Part shown: positions 24,531-36,800 of the stretch, in pieces
Layout: every line of letters starts with the position of its first letter
Position numbering within the stretch: the stretch's first letter is position 1
Translations under genes and position numbers: made by a program
From: Branchiostoma floridae
Taxonomy: Eukaryota > Chordata > Leptocardii > Amphioxiformes > Branchiostomatidae
NCBI RefSeq assembly: GCF_000003815.2
Contig: NC_049980.1
Coordinates: 8,222,209-8,286,208 of the forward strand
Length of the DNA stretch: 64,000 nucleotides
Direction of reading: 5' to 3'
Notes under the pieces: model-generated
What the model saw: only the letters and a program-made list of their open reading frames with translations
The model's database searches: none
What the model was told of the DNA's origin: nothing

Positions 24531-27500
24531 TTAAAAAGTCTGGTTCACGGCAGGAGCTCCGGGATCGGTAGGCTGGTAACGTGGAGGCAGGGACGTGGCT
24601 CCAGAGGGAAGGGCCGCGGCTCCAGGGGGAAGGGCCGTGGCTCCAGGGGGAAGGGCCGTGGCTCCAGGGGGAAGGGCCGTGGCGTATTGGGTCTGGTTTG
24701 GAGGGAGCGGTGTCATGGCTATGGGCTGTCCCCCCTGCATGACGTACTGGCCGGGTACTATGATCTGGGCCAGTCTGCCGTCTGCTCCCATTTGGTAGGC
24801 AACTGCTGGTGGCTGGTAACAGATCAAAATGTCAATGCATGGTTTCTATGGTGCTGTTTTGTTGACAATGGTTTGTGGACGAAATATCCGATATATGTAC
24901 ATGACAACAATCCAACGGAGTGGAGCAAGTATTGAAAATGTTAATGCCACGCCGTCCCACTGTTAACTTGATGTTAAGGCCTTTCACCTTGAGAGATCAG
25001 AACGTATGTGCGGCGACGGGAGGCCTCGATAAAGAGAACAGTCCTTGTCTCGATCAATGTTCGATTTCCATAACAACATCCAGACGGGTTTTGTTTCCTT
25101 TTTGTGGACCGTAACCTTTGACACATTGTAACCTAGGATTCCTGTCGCCGCACATGCGTCCTGATCTCTGTGAAAGGGCTTATTGTTCCATAGTCCGTCG
25201 AGTAACCGTTCATTGCAATTCTCTTCCACAGACAAAAAGGCTGTATAAAACATGCTATTTACCTGGTGACCCTGACCGTCACATCTGCAGCAGGGGCAGA
25301 CGGCACAACACGTCATCACGGAGGAGGTGATTGACAGCCCAGCCTCCAGCAGGGCTAGGATGACCAACAGCGCGTTAATCGCCAAACGGGCATCCTGGGA
25401 AGAACAACGATTTTTCTATAACTACTGAAATGTCGGGATTTCGCTTTCTGATAATGAACAACAAAATTCAAGACGCTTAAGCATAAACTACTGGAAATAC
25501 AATTTCGCGGGGATTTACTTTCGTGGTAGCGGGAAAATGGTGATTTCGCGGTGGCTTTTAAGTTCGCGGTAGCTCCATAGTCTGTAGTCTCATACTATAA
25601 TGGAAAAATGTTCGCGGTGGTCTCAAGTTCGCGGTAAAAACCGCATTTACAGTACATAATATCACTAGAGATTAAGCAAACAATCCTTTGGTAACGGTTT
25701 GTTATTGCTATAGAGCTCTGTCAGGTACACGATCGAATATACGTTCTGGAAATATAGAATACAACCTGGTGTATTCCGTATCACCCGAGGTATCAGCCCG
25801 ACCGCGGGTCGGATCGCTCGACGATCATACCCACCTCAGAAAACCCCTGTTTTGATGCGAAATGCGCCAGAAGTTGAACAAATTTGGTGCCCTCGAACAA
25901 AAAATGTTGCAACAGTAATGTTCCAACGTCTGAATCAGGTATTCGAACATTCGATGGCGCCGCACTCGGCCCGCTCGAAACAGTTCGATTTATTCGAATG
26001 GAGCCTGTGTGATACGCCTTTCGAACCGGTCTGATACGGAAGTTATGGCCCGGCCCGGAACACCCGTATCGAACGTTTTCGCGTCACAGATATGACATAA
26101 TAAAAACCAGGAAAGCTGCTGGACCGGACGGTATCCCGGGAAAACTCCTCAGGGAATTTGCATATGAACTGAGTGGACCACTTTCTGACGTCATCAACTC
26201 GTCTCTTCTACAGGGGAAAGTACCTGACGAGTGGAAAAGTGCGATCGTGGTGCCGGTGCCCAAAACAAAACCGCCCTCTGTCGATCAACTTCGCCCAATT
26301 TCATTGACTTCCCTGTTGGCCAAAATCGCTGAAGGATTCATCACACAGTGGACTCTGTCTGACATACTACCTCAGATCGACCCCCAACAGTTTGGATGCC
26401 TGAAAGGGAGATCTACTACGCACTGCCTGCTGGACTTAACCAACGACCTGTACAAGGCGTCAGACAAACCGGGAACCCTGTGCTCATTGGTATCTACTGA
26501 CTACAGCAAAGCGTTTGATCGGGTAAGCCACACCATCGCTGTAACCCGATTGATGGAGATGGGTCTGCGTCCGTCTCTTACGTCGTGGATCGTGAACTTC
26601 CTTACGGGGAGACGCCAAGTCGTCCGTTATCAAGGAACCCTCTCCGACAGTGCTACCATAACGTGCGGCCTACCACAGGGAACTCTTCTTGGGCCTCTGA
26701 TTTTTGTGGCTTACATCAACAGTGCGGCGCGTCAAATCTCAGCCAAAAGATGGAAATTTGTGGACGATTTAAACCTGTTAGAGATCAGAAACCCCACCGT
26801 AACACCTTCGTCCCTGCAAAACGACCTTTCTGACCTAGAGAAATGGTCTGGTGAAAACAGCATGGTACTACATCCTGGAAAATGCCAAGTTCTACATGTG
26901 AAGTTCAGCAAAGCAGTATTCATACTACCGCCCCTCAAAATTAACAACAACGAACTACGACAGGTTCAAACCATGAAGATTCTTGGCGTCTTAATGCAGT
27001 ATAACCTGAAGTGGAATGCCCACGTGGACTACATGTACGCTAAATCCAGTCAGCGTTTGTTCTTTCTCAGAAAACTCAAACACTTCCACATCGGAATTGA
27101 AGACCTTGTGATCGTGTACACCACCTACGTCCGTCCGATCACCGAGTATGCTGCACCGGTGTGGCATCCCGGACTGACAACATCCCTGTCCAACAAACTC
27201 GAGATAATCCAACGCAGAGCAGTGCGGATAATCCTGGGAGCTAACTACACCAGCTATGCTGAAGCCTGCTCACAACTTGGCCTACCCTCACTTCACCAGA
27301 GGCGTGAGAACTTGACACTAAAGTTTGCAAAGTCCCTTCTAACATCCAGCCAGTACCGTCATCTCCTGCCACCGGACAGACAGAGTATTAGTGGCAGACA
27401 GACTCGCTCCTCAAACAACTTGGACTTGGTTCATTGTAGAACAGAGCGACATAGAAACAGCGCCGTCCCATATATGGCACGCTTGATCAACACATAGCCC

Positions 27501-30476
27501 ACCAATGTATGATGTTGTTGTAAATAGCTCTAACTTACTTTTAACGACGGTGTTGCGTATTATTGTTTTGAATTTTAAATTGTAATAAGTTGTATACTTC
27601 GCATTTGCTTATCCTATAATCATTTTTGTGTAAAATAATACATAAAAAGACTGTCAAGCAGTGCAATTCAGCCCTTTGGGCTGCAAGACCGCTTTTAATT
27701 TGTCATTCTTGTTGAAATGAATGAATAAACCAATCTACATATATAATGTTGTTTATTATGGTGCCAATATTTACTACCTGGTGTATATTGACTGCTATAA
27801 ATTTTCCTTATATAGTTCAAGAAAGCTTTTACCTTGTCGTTACAATACCTGCACGGTATGTATAGATCTACGAATATCGCAGTGGCCGAGTACTGGAGCA
27901 TGATAATGGTGAAGACTGCTGACACGATGGACAGGACCATGAAGGTTATTATCTGTAGAGTGTTAAACCAAACAAACAGTATAAGTTACTACATGCATTG
28001 AATTCTTTGTGAATTACAAGATGTTGCCTTTGATTGACACCGAATGTAGTTACTCGATAAATAAGGAAAATGGATTTGTCATGACAGAAATCTTAAAGAG
28101 ACGGAAAACTAGCTTTTGCCATGCCAACGTGTCTCTTGAACATATAGATCTAGCATATTCTTATATTGCTAAATAGTGAAGAAGGACTGTTCATGAATAC
28201 AGCTTCACGACTTTTCAAAAAATGCAGATGCAGAACACAGTGACACTTTCCCGAAAAAAAAAAGCTACCAACATAACGTTTAACTCACCATGCAGGTAGT
28301 CTTGCGGACCGCTGCGAATATGCCGACGATTCCAGTAGAAAGGAACTTGGCGTGAAAAACAAATAAAGAAGGAACGCGGTAAGTGAAGGATTTACTTCCA
28401 TTTATTTTCATGGCTACCTTGTCCCCCCAACGACCTGGAGGTCAAGGGACTAGGTAGGTAGGTAGGTAGGTAGGATACACGGACAAACGCTGATTGTCTG
28501 AATAGTACAACACGGCATGCCCAATGGCCTGTGTAACGACACAGGCTAAATGTTATAGCCGCCATAGTACCATTTTATAAAGAATGTTTCTTTAAATGAT
28601 CACTGACTTGCGTCTGTTCAATGTTCCCCTAAACTTTATTTTCAAACTGTATGACCATATATGTTGTTTGCTTTTACCAATAACTAGAGTTCCACGAACA
28701 CATACCTTCGCCAAATAACCATGCCTTTATTCAAGACTTTAAGGTTTCATTCATGTATTTCTTAAGAGTACCTATTCCAAAAGCAATAGACTGCATGGAC
28801 GTGTGTTTGCAGCGGTTGGAAGTTCCATTTTATCCATCCCAACTAAACTCGGGTAGTGTTGTCCACAGACAAACAAACAAACAAACACACATACATACAT
28901 ACAGACGCGGCAGTATATTAGGAAAACGGTAGGGGAACCATTTTGGAACTTAACCTTCCTTTCCACAACAGGTACTTCCCAAGTTTACACCTTCGTCCAA
29001 GTTATGCTCTTGACAGAAGACAGGCCCACACCACGCCGTTTTTTTATGTGACCTAAATAAGTATAGCTAGTTTCCCTGAAATTAGGTCTTACCCGAAAAT
29101 GTAGGGGATTTGTAAACTTTCTCCGTCAATTATGTAAATAAGCCCATGATAAACATAATTAGCATCTCATTATATCAATAAAATTTGCATGATTTATTTC
29201 TAATAATGTTCACCATGCTTCATAATGTTGTAAGTATGGAATTCCCATCATGTACCACTATGGAATTATTATATTATCTCGTTAAATATGCAAATGAGGA
29301 TGCCATCTGCAAATTAATTTCTATTGACATTTCTCTCTTTCTCATTTACATATGCGACAATATCAAAAGTCCTATCATGGAATGCAGTGGATTTATAAAC
29401 CTTGCTCATTGATTATACAAATTAGCTGTTAATTTGCATAATTAGTATCTAGTTATGTAGGTCTCCACTTAGGCTATCTACATACCAAAAATCATGACGA
29501 TCCCTAAACACGCTCAAATTTTCTCTATAATTATGCAAATAAGGTCGTTATTTGCGTAATTGATATCTAGTGATATTTCTCTCTTTCTCAACATATGTGA
29601 CAAGTTTGAAAGTCCTATCATGGAATGCAGTGGATTTATAAACTTTCCTCATTAATTATGCAAATTAACTGTTTGTTTAGTATCACTTAGGCTATCTACA
29701 TACCAAAAATCATGACGATCTGTCAACACGTTCTCGAGTTATTCTCGTCCAAAGTTTGAAATGAAATCGGCGCCTGCAGTTCCAAACAAGCCACCATGGC
29801 GCCAAAACTTGCATGACTTCCTCACTGCCCAAAGACGTATCCACTAGTCAAAAATCGTGAACCTGCCACTTGAGGATGATTTTAACGCCAACTTTGACGC
29901 TCCGCTGCAGTACCTCAACTTATCGCCAGGAGGCCCATTATCGAACTTGACCTTCGGTTTCCCAACCCCTACATAACTACCAAATATCATGCAAAACGAT
30001 CGACAGCGTATTGAGTTATCTTGTTCGCAACCGAACACACACACACACACTCGCCCCGCTGCAGCGCCGACGAAAAGTGACAGGTAAACCGTTTTCAAAC
30101 AATACCTCCGTTCCTGCAACCGCTACTCAAATACCAAATATCATGAAATTCGATCCACAGCTGCTCGAGAGTGACCAAAAGATGCAACCCGTCGACCATT
30201 ACTCTATATGTTGGAATGTAATGTCAGCCGTCATGTATTAATACATGTATTACAGGATACACGTGTGATGTTCAAGGAAGCTTAAGGCACGAGCCTTACC
30301 AGGGCTCCTATCCATATTGGATATCCAGTAAAGCTGAACCGGTCCCGAAGCACGATGATGACGATGCCAAAGACGATGGCCAGACCTCCGCACACCACCT
30401 GAGTGATGGACAGGGCTTTGGCGGCGGAGTTGCCGAAACATTTCGGCGTGCGAGCGGGCTGCTGCTGCTGGCACAT
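24531..30476 (-). CDS. MS4A/CD20-like four-TM protein B2, with fused short tail exon
   Basis: Exons: 30300-30476 (ATG at 30476, MCQQQQPARTPKCFG), 28289-28345, 27833-27952, 25263-25394 and a single last exon 24531-24812; 255 aa. TM1 is about 21-43, TM2 about 51-72, TM3 about 79-103 and TM4 about 122-148. A CCxVCPCCRCDG Cys-rich segment follows TM4. The GYPIWIGAL/FLSTGIVGIFAA block and the KTTCM join are typical of the CD20/MS4A domain, whose members are membrane adaptors or receptor-associated proteins. The last exon starts like exon 5 of the paralogues (PPAVAYQMGADGRL) but ends like their exon 6 (PPRYQPTDPGAP). A 21-bp in-frame repeat (ALPPGAT) lies between the two parts. Extra bases before the end cause a stop after NQTF, so the paralogues' DDVPLIDE ending is lost. 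Intron 3 carries a LINE. Confidence 0.78.
25485..25660. repeat. Dispersed repeat with multiple TTCGCGGTGG motifs in B2 intron 3
   Basis: TTCGCGG-type motifs occur at least five times within 160 bp. The ends are mirror images (TACTGGAAATACAATTTCGCG on the left, CGCGGTAAAAACCGCATTTACAGTA on the right). It resembles a common metazoan MITE type. It is non-coding. Confidence 0.6.
26097..27720 (+). mobile_element. 5'-truncated non-LTR retrotransposon (CR1/Jockey-like reverse transcriptase) in B2 intron 3
   Basis: The open frame runs without a stop from about 26097 to 27497. It has the RT blocks KAAGPDGIPGKLL, DEWKSAIVVPVPK, LRPISLTS, DYSKAFDRV, CGLPQGTLLGPLIF and the catalytic-type FVDDLN, then LGVLMQYNLKWNAHVDY and the C-terminal RRAVRIILG. 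Endonuclease and ORF1 sequences are missing, so the copy is 5'-truncated and not autonomous as it stands. The 3' UTR ends in AATGAATGAATAAA near 27714-27727. The element is antisense to the host MS4A-like gene. The intact RT frame suggests a fairly recent insertion. Confidence 0.85.
28451..28474. repeat. (TAGG)n microsatellite in B2 intron 1
   Basis: Six TAGG units in a row. Confidence 0.95.
28860..30240. repeat. Complex dispersed repeats filling B2 intron 1
   Basis: An approximately 230-240-bp unit occurs twice in tandem: the block GTCCTATCATGGAATGCAGT recurs at about 29371 and 29609, and CTATCTACATACCAAAAATC recurs at about 29474 and 29693. ATGCAAAT-type octamers recur within it. The flanks hold CAAA/CATA/CA simple repeats (28869-28913, 30035-30050) next to ACCAAATATCATG-type blocks. 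No exon is seen. Confidence 0.6.
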
Positions 30477-31293
30477 GCTGGTTCTACATGTAACCTCCAG
30501 AAGAATGGGAGGGGGGTGCGATGTTGTAAAGTTAAAGAAATGTATGATTCTGATATTGTGTTACATAGCACTATCAAATACAGTGCAGTACTCTGATTGC
30601 TACTTTGGTTTTAAATATGACAATCGTTTCATGGATGGTTTCCAATACCCTTCTATAAGCGTGTCTCTTGAGAACAGTATCGCCCTAACAACTTGACCTC
30701 ACCACGCTTCTCTATAGTGGAATCCATTCACACAGGTTGCAGCGCTAGCTTTCCTGTGTTGTTTACTTTGTCGTTAGTACTGTTGTGGTTTATTGAACAC
30801 GTCTTATGATATACAAATTTATCACACCTGCTTCGGGTACAGTGACAAATGTTGTTTTGATCCTATTTTACATGGTTTATGCCTAATTAGTTGTCCTTTC
30901 AGTCATGCTTAAATGAACATGGAAGACTTAGCAATGAACATGGCGTTACTAATTAAAAACTATGAAGGTTCTTCTGTTAACTCAACATGCCTGATTCATG
31001 TGTAAAGTTGGTGCTTAGCTTAGCGTTCGTTATTTATAGTGAAAATCTAACTTCGCGAAAATGCTGCCTAGAACAGATTAAAAGAGCTTTAGACTTCAAG
31101 TGATTGACTATGTGGTAAGATATCAACTTTCAATTAACTTCCGTGTCGATTGTCCCCTTTCCATTAGTGTCATGGCTTGAGTGAACCACCTACTTCTTCT
31201 TTATTCTACGATGACTGGTTCAAACACAAAATTACACGCATTTCCTTCATAATCATGGCAAATAAGAGACATACTAAAATGAGCACTACGTAC

Positions 31294-31380
31294 CTGGTAT
31301 CTGGTGACACGGCTAAGAGGAGGGCGATATAATTACGTGTATTATCTGATGTGGATGCACCGGTTGAAAGGTCAAAGCCC
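31294..31380 (-). other. 5' non-coding exon of MS4A-like gene B2 (donor side)
   Basis: The minus strand reads ATACCAG|gtacgta at 31294, a strong splice donor. The same block and donor occur upstream of B1 (38103). There is no ATG-led frame joining the coding exon, so it is taken as 5' UTR. A conserved TTGACCTTTCAACC lies at about 31362-31376. The upstream end of the exon is not determined. Confidence 0.5.
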
Positions 31381-32438
31381 TCAGGTACTCATGGCTGAAC
31401 GTACTATTGTCTCTGCAAATCTGGTAGAACAGCACACTGTTTATGTTAGCTTAGCTTTTGAACTTTTGAACGTTTTAGTCAGACAGGTTTTCCATGCGCA
31501 ACACCCTCAATATCATACAAAACCTAGTGATTAATGACAGTCACTGTTTGATACAAAGTAGCATCTAGGTCATGTGTGATATCAAGGAGCTTGAAATTAT
31601 TTTAACCTCCTTGGTGATATCATGACATGAACTTTATTGCACGACATTTGTAACATCCATTGGCATAATACCGGTCGGTTTACTGCAATTTCTCAAGCAA
31701 TGCTAATTTGGCAAATGATCAACGCATCATTTTCTCCAGTTACATGTTGCTGTTACAGCTTACCTTTGCCACTTCTTCTGTGTAAATTATTTTGTCTCTC
31801 TGGTCCTGCTAAAAACACAATATCGTAATTGGAACACACCGCGGAATTGCACGGAGAACGGGCGCGTGGTTGGAAGGGGGTGCACTATCATGACCGGCCG
31901 AACGAAACACGGCACAATTAACTGCCGCTATGTACCTTTATACATCCTCTGTTGTTCCTTTCTTTCCTGTTAGTAGTTGCACAAAACAAAAATCTGCATG
32001 AGCATACAAAAGGTCATGAGAAAATGGGCGTATACTGACAAGAATTTTCATTTAATTTTGGTCCGTCACAACCGCTATGACGTAAAACTGGCCGTAGCAT
32101 TAAAAATGGCTGGAAAATGGCGGCGTACGTTCAATTTGACCCATTCAGCCGTAGATCCGGGCGATAATGCAACGGTTCCTCACACTTTTACACGAGTTGT
32201 AGGTCACCAAAAGAAATTCAAGATTGCTGTTGAATCATGCTCGTCTTGTGCCGTGAGCACATGTGATTATTATCTACAAATCTGGCGATCGATGAACGTG
32301 ACAGTGTGTTTGTCCCACGACGAGCTCGCCTGCCCCGAAAATGACCTGAAAACTTTTGGCCTTGTTGTCTTCGAATGCATTGTTATCGATGCTTTGTAAA
32401 TGATGTATTGGACACCTAGATGTCTGCAGTGTGCATAC

Positions 32439-32540
32439 CTCAGAAATAACTATTGTTGCAAGTGTAGATCTCTTTAAGTTCCACTATTTTTAATCGACCG
32501 GTATAAGGCTTATGACCGGTATTATGCCAATGCATGTTAC
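32439..32540. repeat. Dispersed repeat, copy 2 (ATACCGGT family, reverse orientation)
   Basis: Reverse complement of the block at 20036-20142: it includes TAAGTTCCACTATTTTTAAT, ACCGGTATAAG and ACCGGTATTATGCCAATGCAT. Confidence 0.7.
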
Positions 32541-33339
32541 ATGGTATCTGTGAAAAAAACTCTACATGCGCGTTACAAGATAGGTGGCTGTCACAAAACT
32601 GATTCCCAGATAATATGACTTTGGTAAACAGAAGCGTTACAAAAGTGCACCATGAGAACGGCGTACCCAATGTTACAAAAATACACGTAAAACACTGAGA
32701 ATGATCCAGATCCTTACATCTGCTTGAATAAGTGCACTCTCAGTACAAGGAAGATAAAGGGAAGTCCATGATAGTCTAGTAATAGGCTACTTAATGTTGT
32801 ATTTTACTACCGAGTTGCATGAGTGACAGGTAAATCCAAACGTGATTTGATGGTTTTATAACCCTTTAATTCAATAAAATCTGCATAAATTAGTCTTCTG
32901 TGTTAACATTACACGCTGTCACCAATGATGCAATGAGAATCATTGTAAAAACATAAACAGCACCCAGACGCTAGCACATAGTTTTATATGCAGTTACAGC
33001 GATTAAGCTATGCACGAAAGTGCTGGAACAGACAAATCAGACTGTTATGCACAACAAGCTTCCCCCAACGCTGGATAACCAATGACTTTTTTCGTTATTT
33101 CTAAAACAGGGAACCAACCCGCTCCACCAACCGCGGTTTTATCGATATATAGACAGCTGGCATAGTCTCTGCACACAACCCAACTGATACTTAACCCATC
33201 TTTACCATTATGTACTAGATGATTGTAACAAAAGCAGTGACATAGTAAAGATGATTCGGGTTGTAAACTGAATAGCACTTACGTAATCACTGACTTAGTG
33301 CTAAGTAGATAGTTATCTTGTTTTTGAGGTCTTACAGAC

Positions 33340-33838
33340 TGTTCAGAACAATACCTGGTTATTGACAATATTCGGCACAGGACGGCCGTCACAAAACTAC
33401 GAATCAGTTGCCACAAATTACACATTGAAACCGGAAGACATAACAGCACTCCTCTAGAACAACGAGTATGAAGATAACGTAACTGCAATCTAGATAAGTT
33501 AGAAGACGGACATCATTTTGTAGTAGAATGTAGTTTGTACAAGAAAGAGAGAGCTGAACTCTATAGACTGATAGAACCCATGTTCCCCCACTTCATACCA
33601 CTAAGTAAAATAGACAAATTTATATTCCTTATGTATTAAGACAAACCTTTACTTATAGATAAAGCATATCTGTTCCTACATTTTCAACATCACAAAGAAG
33701 AAGTCGAATTCACGCAGTAGAATACGATTCTTGAGTATTGTAGATTCATTGTATATATTCCATGTATCTTTTGTCGCGACCTGTACTGAACCCAGAGGGT
33801 ATGTATGTACAATAAAGGTCTTCATTCATTCATTCATT
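33340..33838 (+). mobile_element. Decayed 3' end of a LINE abutting the stop codon of B1
   Basis: The plus strand translates, across several stops, to NIRHRTAVTKLRISCHKLHI, then ETGRH..TPLEQR, LEDGHHFVVECSLYKKERAE and LIEPMFPHFIPLSKIDKF. This is the C-terminal region of CR1/Jockey-like reverse transcriptases. It ends with AATAAAGGTC and four ATTC units at 33822-33838. Only the last ~500 bp are present. The left border is approximate. Confidence 0.75.
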
Positions 33839-36800
33839 ATTCATCGATGAGAGGGACATCATCATCCTGAAAAGCCTGGTTCGCGGCAGGAGCTCCAGGA
33901 TCTGTAGGCTGGTAACCAGGCGGCGGGGACGCGGCGGTGGGTTGGGGGGAGGTCTCGTGCTGGGGTACGGTCGGCTGCTGTTGGGGCTGCACAGGGTACG
34001 GGGAGGACCCGGGTTGTGGGGCGATAGGCTGCTGGAACTGAACCTGAGGCACAGACTGTGCGCGTGGCTGCTGCTGACTCGTGACTTGTGGCATGGGGAT
34101 GGGGGTGGACGTGGCGAGGACGTACTGGATATTACCTGTAAGGAATCCAGAGAAGGGTGACGTTTCAACAAGGTATGATTGCAATTGATTCATTCATTCA
34201 TTATCGTTCACATTTCATGATTTTCTAACAGTGGAAATTGAATCAGAAACGCCCAGCTTTTGCGTCGTACCAACATCCATCGGTGGATCTCTTCTGAAGA
34301 TCTATGCCAACACTTCCAGAGTTGAAAATATTAAAGAGACTATCGTTCTATGATTTAGTATCAGATAAAACTTACCACCGTGTCCAACAGTTGGCAGTGC
34401 TGGGATCATCTGTGGCTGAGAAGGTGGTGCACGAGCGCCTCCTTGCGCCTGTTGCCCTGCCGGAACAAGCACAACGTTCCCTTGTGGCTTGGGACCCTGT
34501 ACAGCGGTCCCCTGGGCAGCAACCATGTTGGCAGGTGCCTGAGTGATGAGTAGGGGTTGTTGGGCAGCAGCTCCTGGGAGAAGGGGCGCGGCTCCAGGGG
34601 GAAGGGCCGTGGCGTATTGTGGCTGGTTTGGAGGGAACGGTGTCATGGCGATGGGCTGTCCCCCCTGCATGACGTACTGGCCGGGTATCTGGACCAGTCT
34701 GCCGTCTGCTCCCACCTGATAGGCAACTGCTGGTGGCTGGTGACAGATCAAAGTGGTATATGATTTCTGTGTTGTTTTATTGGCAAAGCTTTGTTGGAGA
34801 AATATCATACATGTACATGACATCAATCCAACGGATTCAGCTGAAGCAAGTTTTGCAAGAATTGATGGTCCCATACTCCTTTAACAACCTCCCTCTGGCC
34901 ATTCCCATAACCAATCCAAATTTGGTGCCAAATGGCTATCTTAGCATGCTGAATGCTAGGTAACCGTCTATTGTTATTCCTTTCCATAGCGCAGCAGAAG
35001 TGCTGTACGAGAACGTAACCAAGACGCCCGGTAATAAATTGGCCTGACTATGTAAATCTTCTAGCAGCCCTCTTCCATTAGGTCAGGCCTTGGCAGCGAG
35101 AAGGTATGATGTACGTAACATGGGCTAGACACCAAAGAAACAACCCGTTTTTACCTGGTAACCAGGCTGGCCGTCACAGCTGCAGCAGGTATCCTGACCG
35201 TCACCTCTACAGCAGGGGCAGACAGCACAACACGTCATCACGGAGGAGGTGATTGACAGCCCAGCCTCCAGCAGGGCCAGGATGATCAGCAGCGCGTCCA
35301 TCGCCACACGGGCAGCCTGAGAAGTACAACATGAATAAACAAAATTTGCATAAAATAAATTAACAACAAAGCAATTGTACTTACTTAGTAGAAATCTGCA
35401 AGGTACATGACTGAATTTACTCTCCTGAATGTGTTTTTGTTGCACATTGGCTACTAGTTAATGTAAACTTAATAAGCTATGAATGTTGTTCGAGAAAGTT
35501 TTACCGTGTCGTTGCAATAGTCCTGGATCTCCCAGCACCATCTGTATCGATCATAGTCTACCGCAGTGGCCGCTAAGCCGAGCATGATAGAGGTGAAGAA
35601 GGCGGACACGATGGACAGGATCATGAAGGGTATCATCTGTACAATGTAAAGAAACGCACGAACAGGTTACTATTTTCATTGAAGTTTAGTGTATTACGAT
35701 TTGTTGCCTTCGGTTGAATATGAATGTAGTTACTTGATACTGTCTTTTGAGAAATGATTTTGTCATGATAGGATGTCAAAGTCAAAGAGATGGAAACTGA
35801 ATAGCTTCCGTCATACCAATAAGGTGTCCCTAGCTTAAGCATATAACCTATTTCTATTTTCATTTTGCTTCATAGTTTACACTTTCCCGGAGGAAGTTAT
35901 CAACAAAGTGTTTGACTCACCTATGCATGTAGTCTTGCGGACCGCCGCGAATATGCCGACGATCCNNNNNNNNNNNNNNNNNNNNNNNNNNNNNNNNNNN
36001 NNNNNNNNNNNNNNNNNNNNNNNNNNNNNNNNNNNNNNNNNNNNNNNNNNNNNNNNNNNNNNNNNAACGCACGAACAGGTTATATTTTCATTGAAGTTTA
36101 GTGTATTACGATTTGTTGCCTTCGGTTGAATATGAATGTAGTTACTTGATACTGTCTTTTGAGAAATGATTTTGTCATGATAGGATGTCAAAGTCAAAGA
36201 GATGGAAACTGAATAGCTTCCGTCATACCAATAAGGTGTCCCTAGCTTAAGCATATAACCTATTTCTATTTTCATTTTGCTTCATAGTTTACACTTCTCC
36301 CGGAGGAAGTTATCAACAAAGTGTTTGACTCACCATGCATGTAGTCTTGCGGACCGCCGCGAATATGCCGACGATCCCGGTAGAAAGGAACTTGGCGTGA
36401 AAACAAAGAAACAAAGACGTAGATCAACAGAAAACGCAAGTAACAAGCCCAATGGCGTATGAACATCGCGTATCAGCTGCCAACAGCACAGGCTAAGTGT
36501 CATAGCCGTCATAGTTTGTTATCACTCTTTTACGTCTGTTCAATATTCCTCTAAACTCCATGACAAAGTAAGGAAGAGATCCTGATACAGGCGTGAAACT
36601 CCCGCGGATACTGTCCTTGCCCAATGATATAAATCGATGGACTGACCAAAGTTGCAACCCGACCATCACTCGGCATGTTGGAATGTAGTGTCTGCGTACA
36701 CTGCCCAAGCAAATCTATTGCATACTTTGAGCTGTTAACGTTATGTATCAACACATCATCTATCACAGAGTGCACGTGCGATGTTCAATCAAGGCCTTAC

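Larger units (their letters stand above)
30477..33339. other. B2 upstream region and B1-B2 intergenic spacer
   Basis: This stretch contains the B2 5' non-coding exon (donor at 31294), a promoter-like block paralogous to that of B1 (both contain TTGACCTCACCACGC and GTTGTTTACTTTGTCGT), and repeat copies at about 31658 and 32439-32540. A palindromic block with GATATCAAGGAG and CCTCCTTGGTGATATC lies at about 31579-31620. No other gene was recognised. Confidence 0.55.

Noticed and set aside
24504-24935. Plus-strand frames with GRGSRGKGRG and GRAVAPG repeats
   Set aside because: They are the antisense reading of the ALPPGAT repeat in the last exon of B2. The splice sites, phase and paralogues support only the minus strand.
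31977-32399. 140-residue ATG-led open frame on the plus strand
   Set aside because: I recognise no family. It lies in repeat-rich spacer DNA with no splice or promoter context. It could be a small gene, but nothing beyond length supports it.
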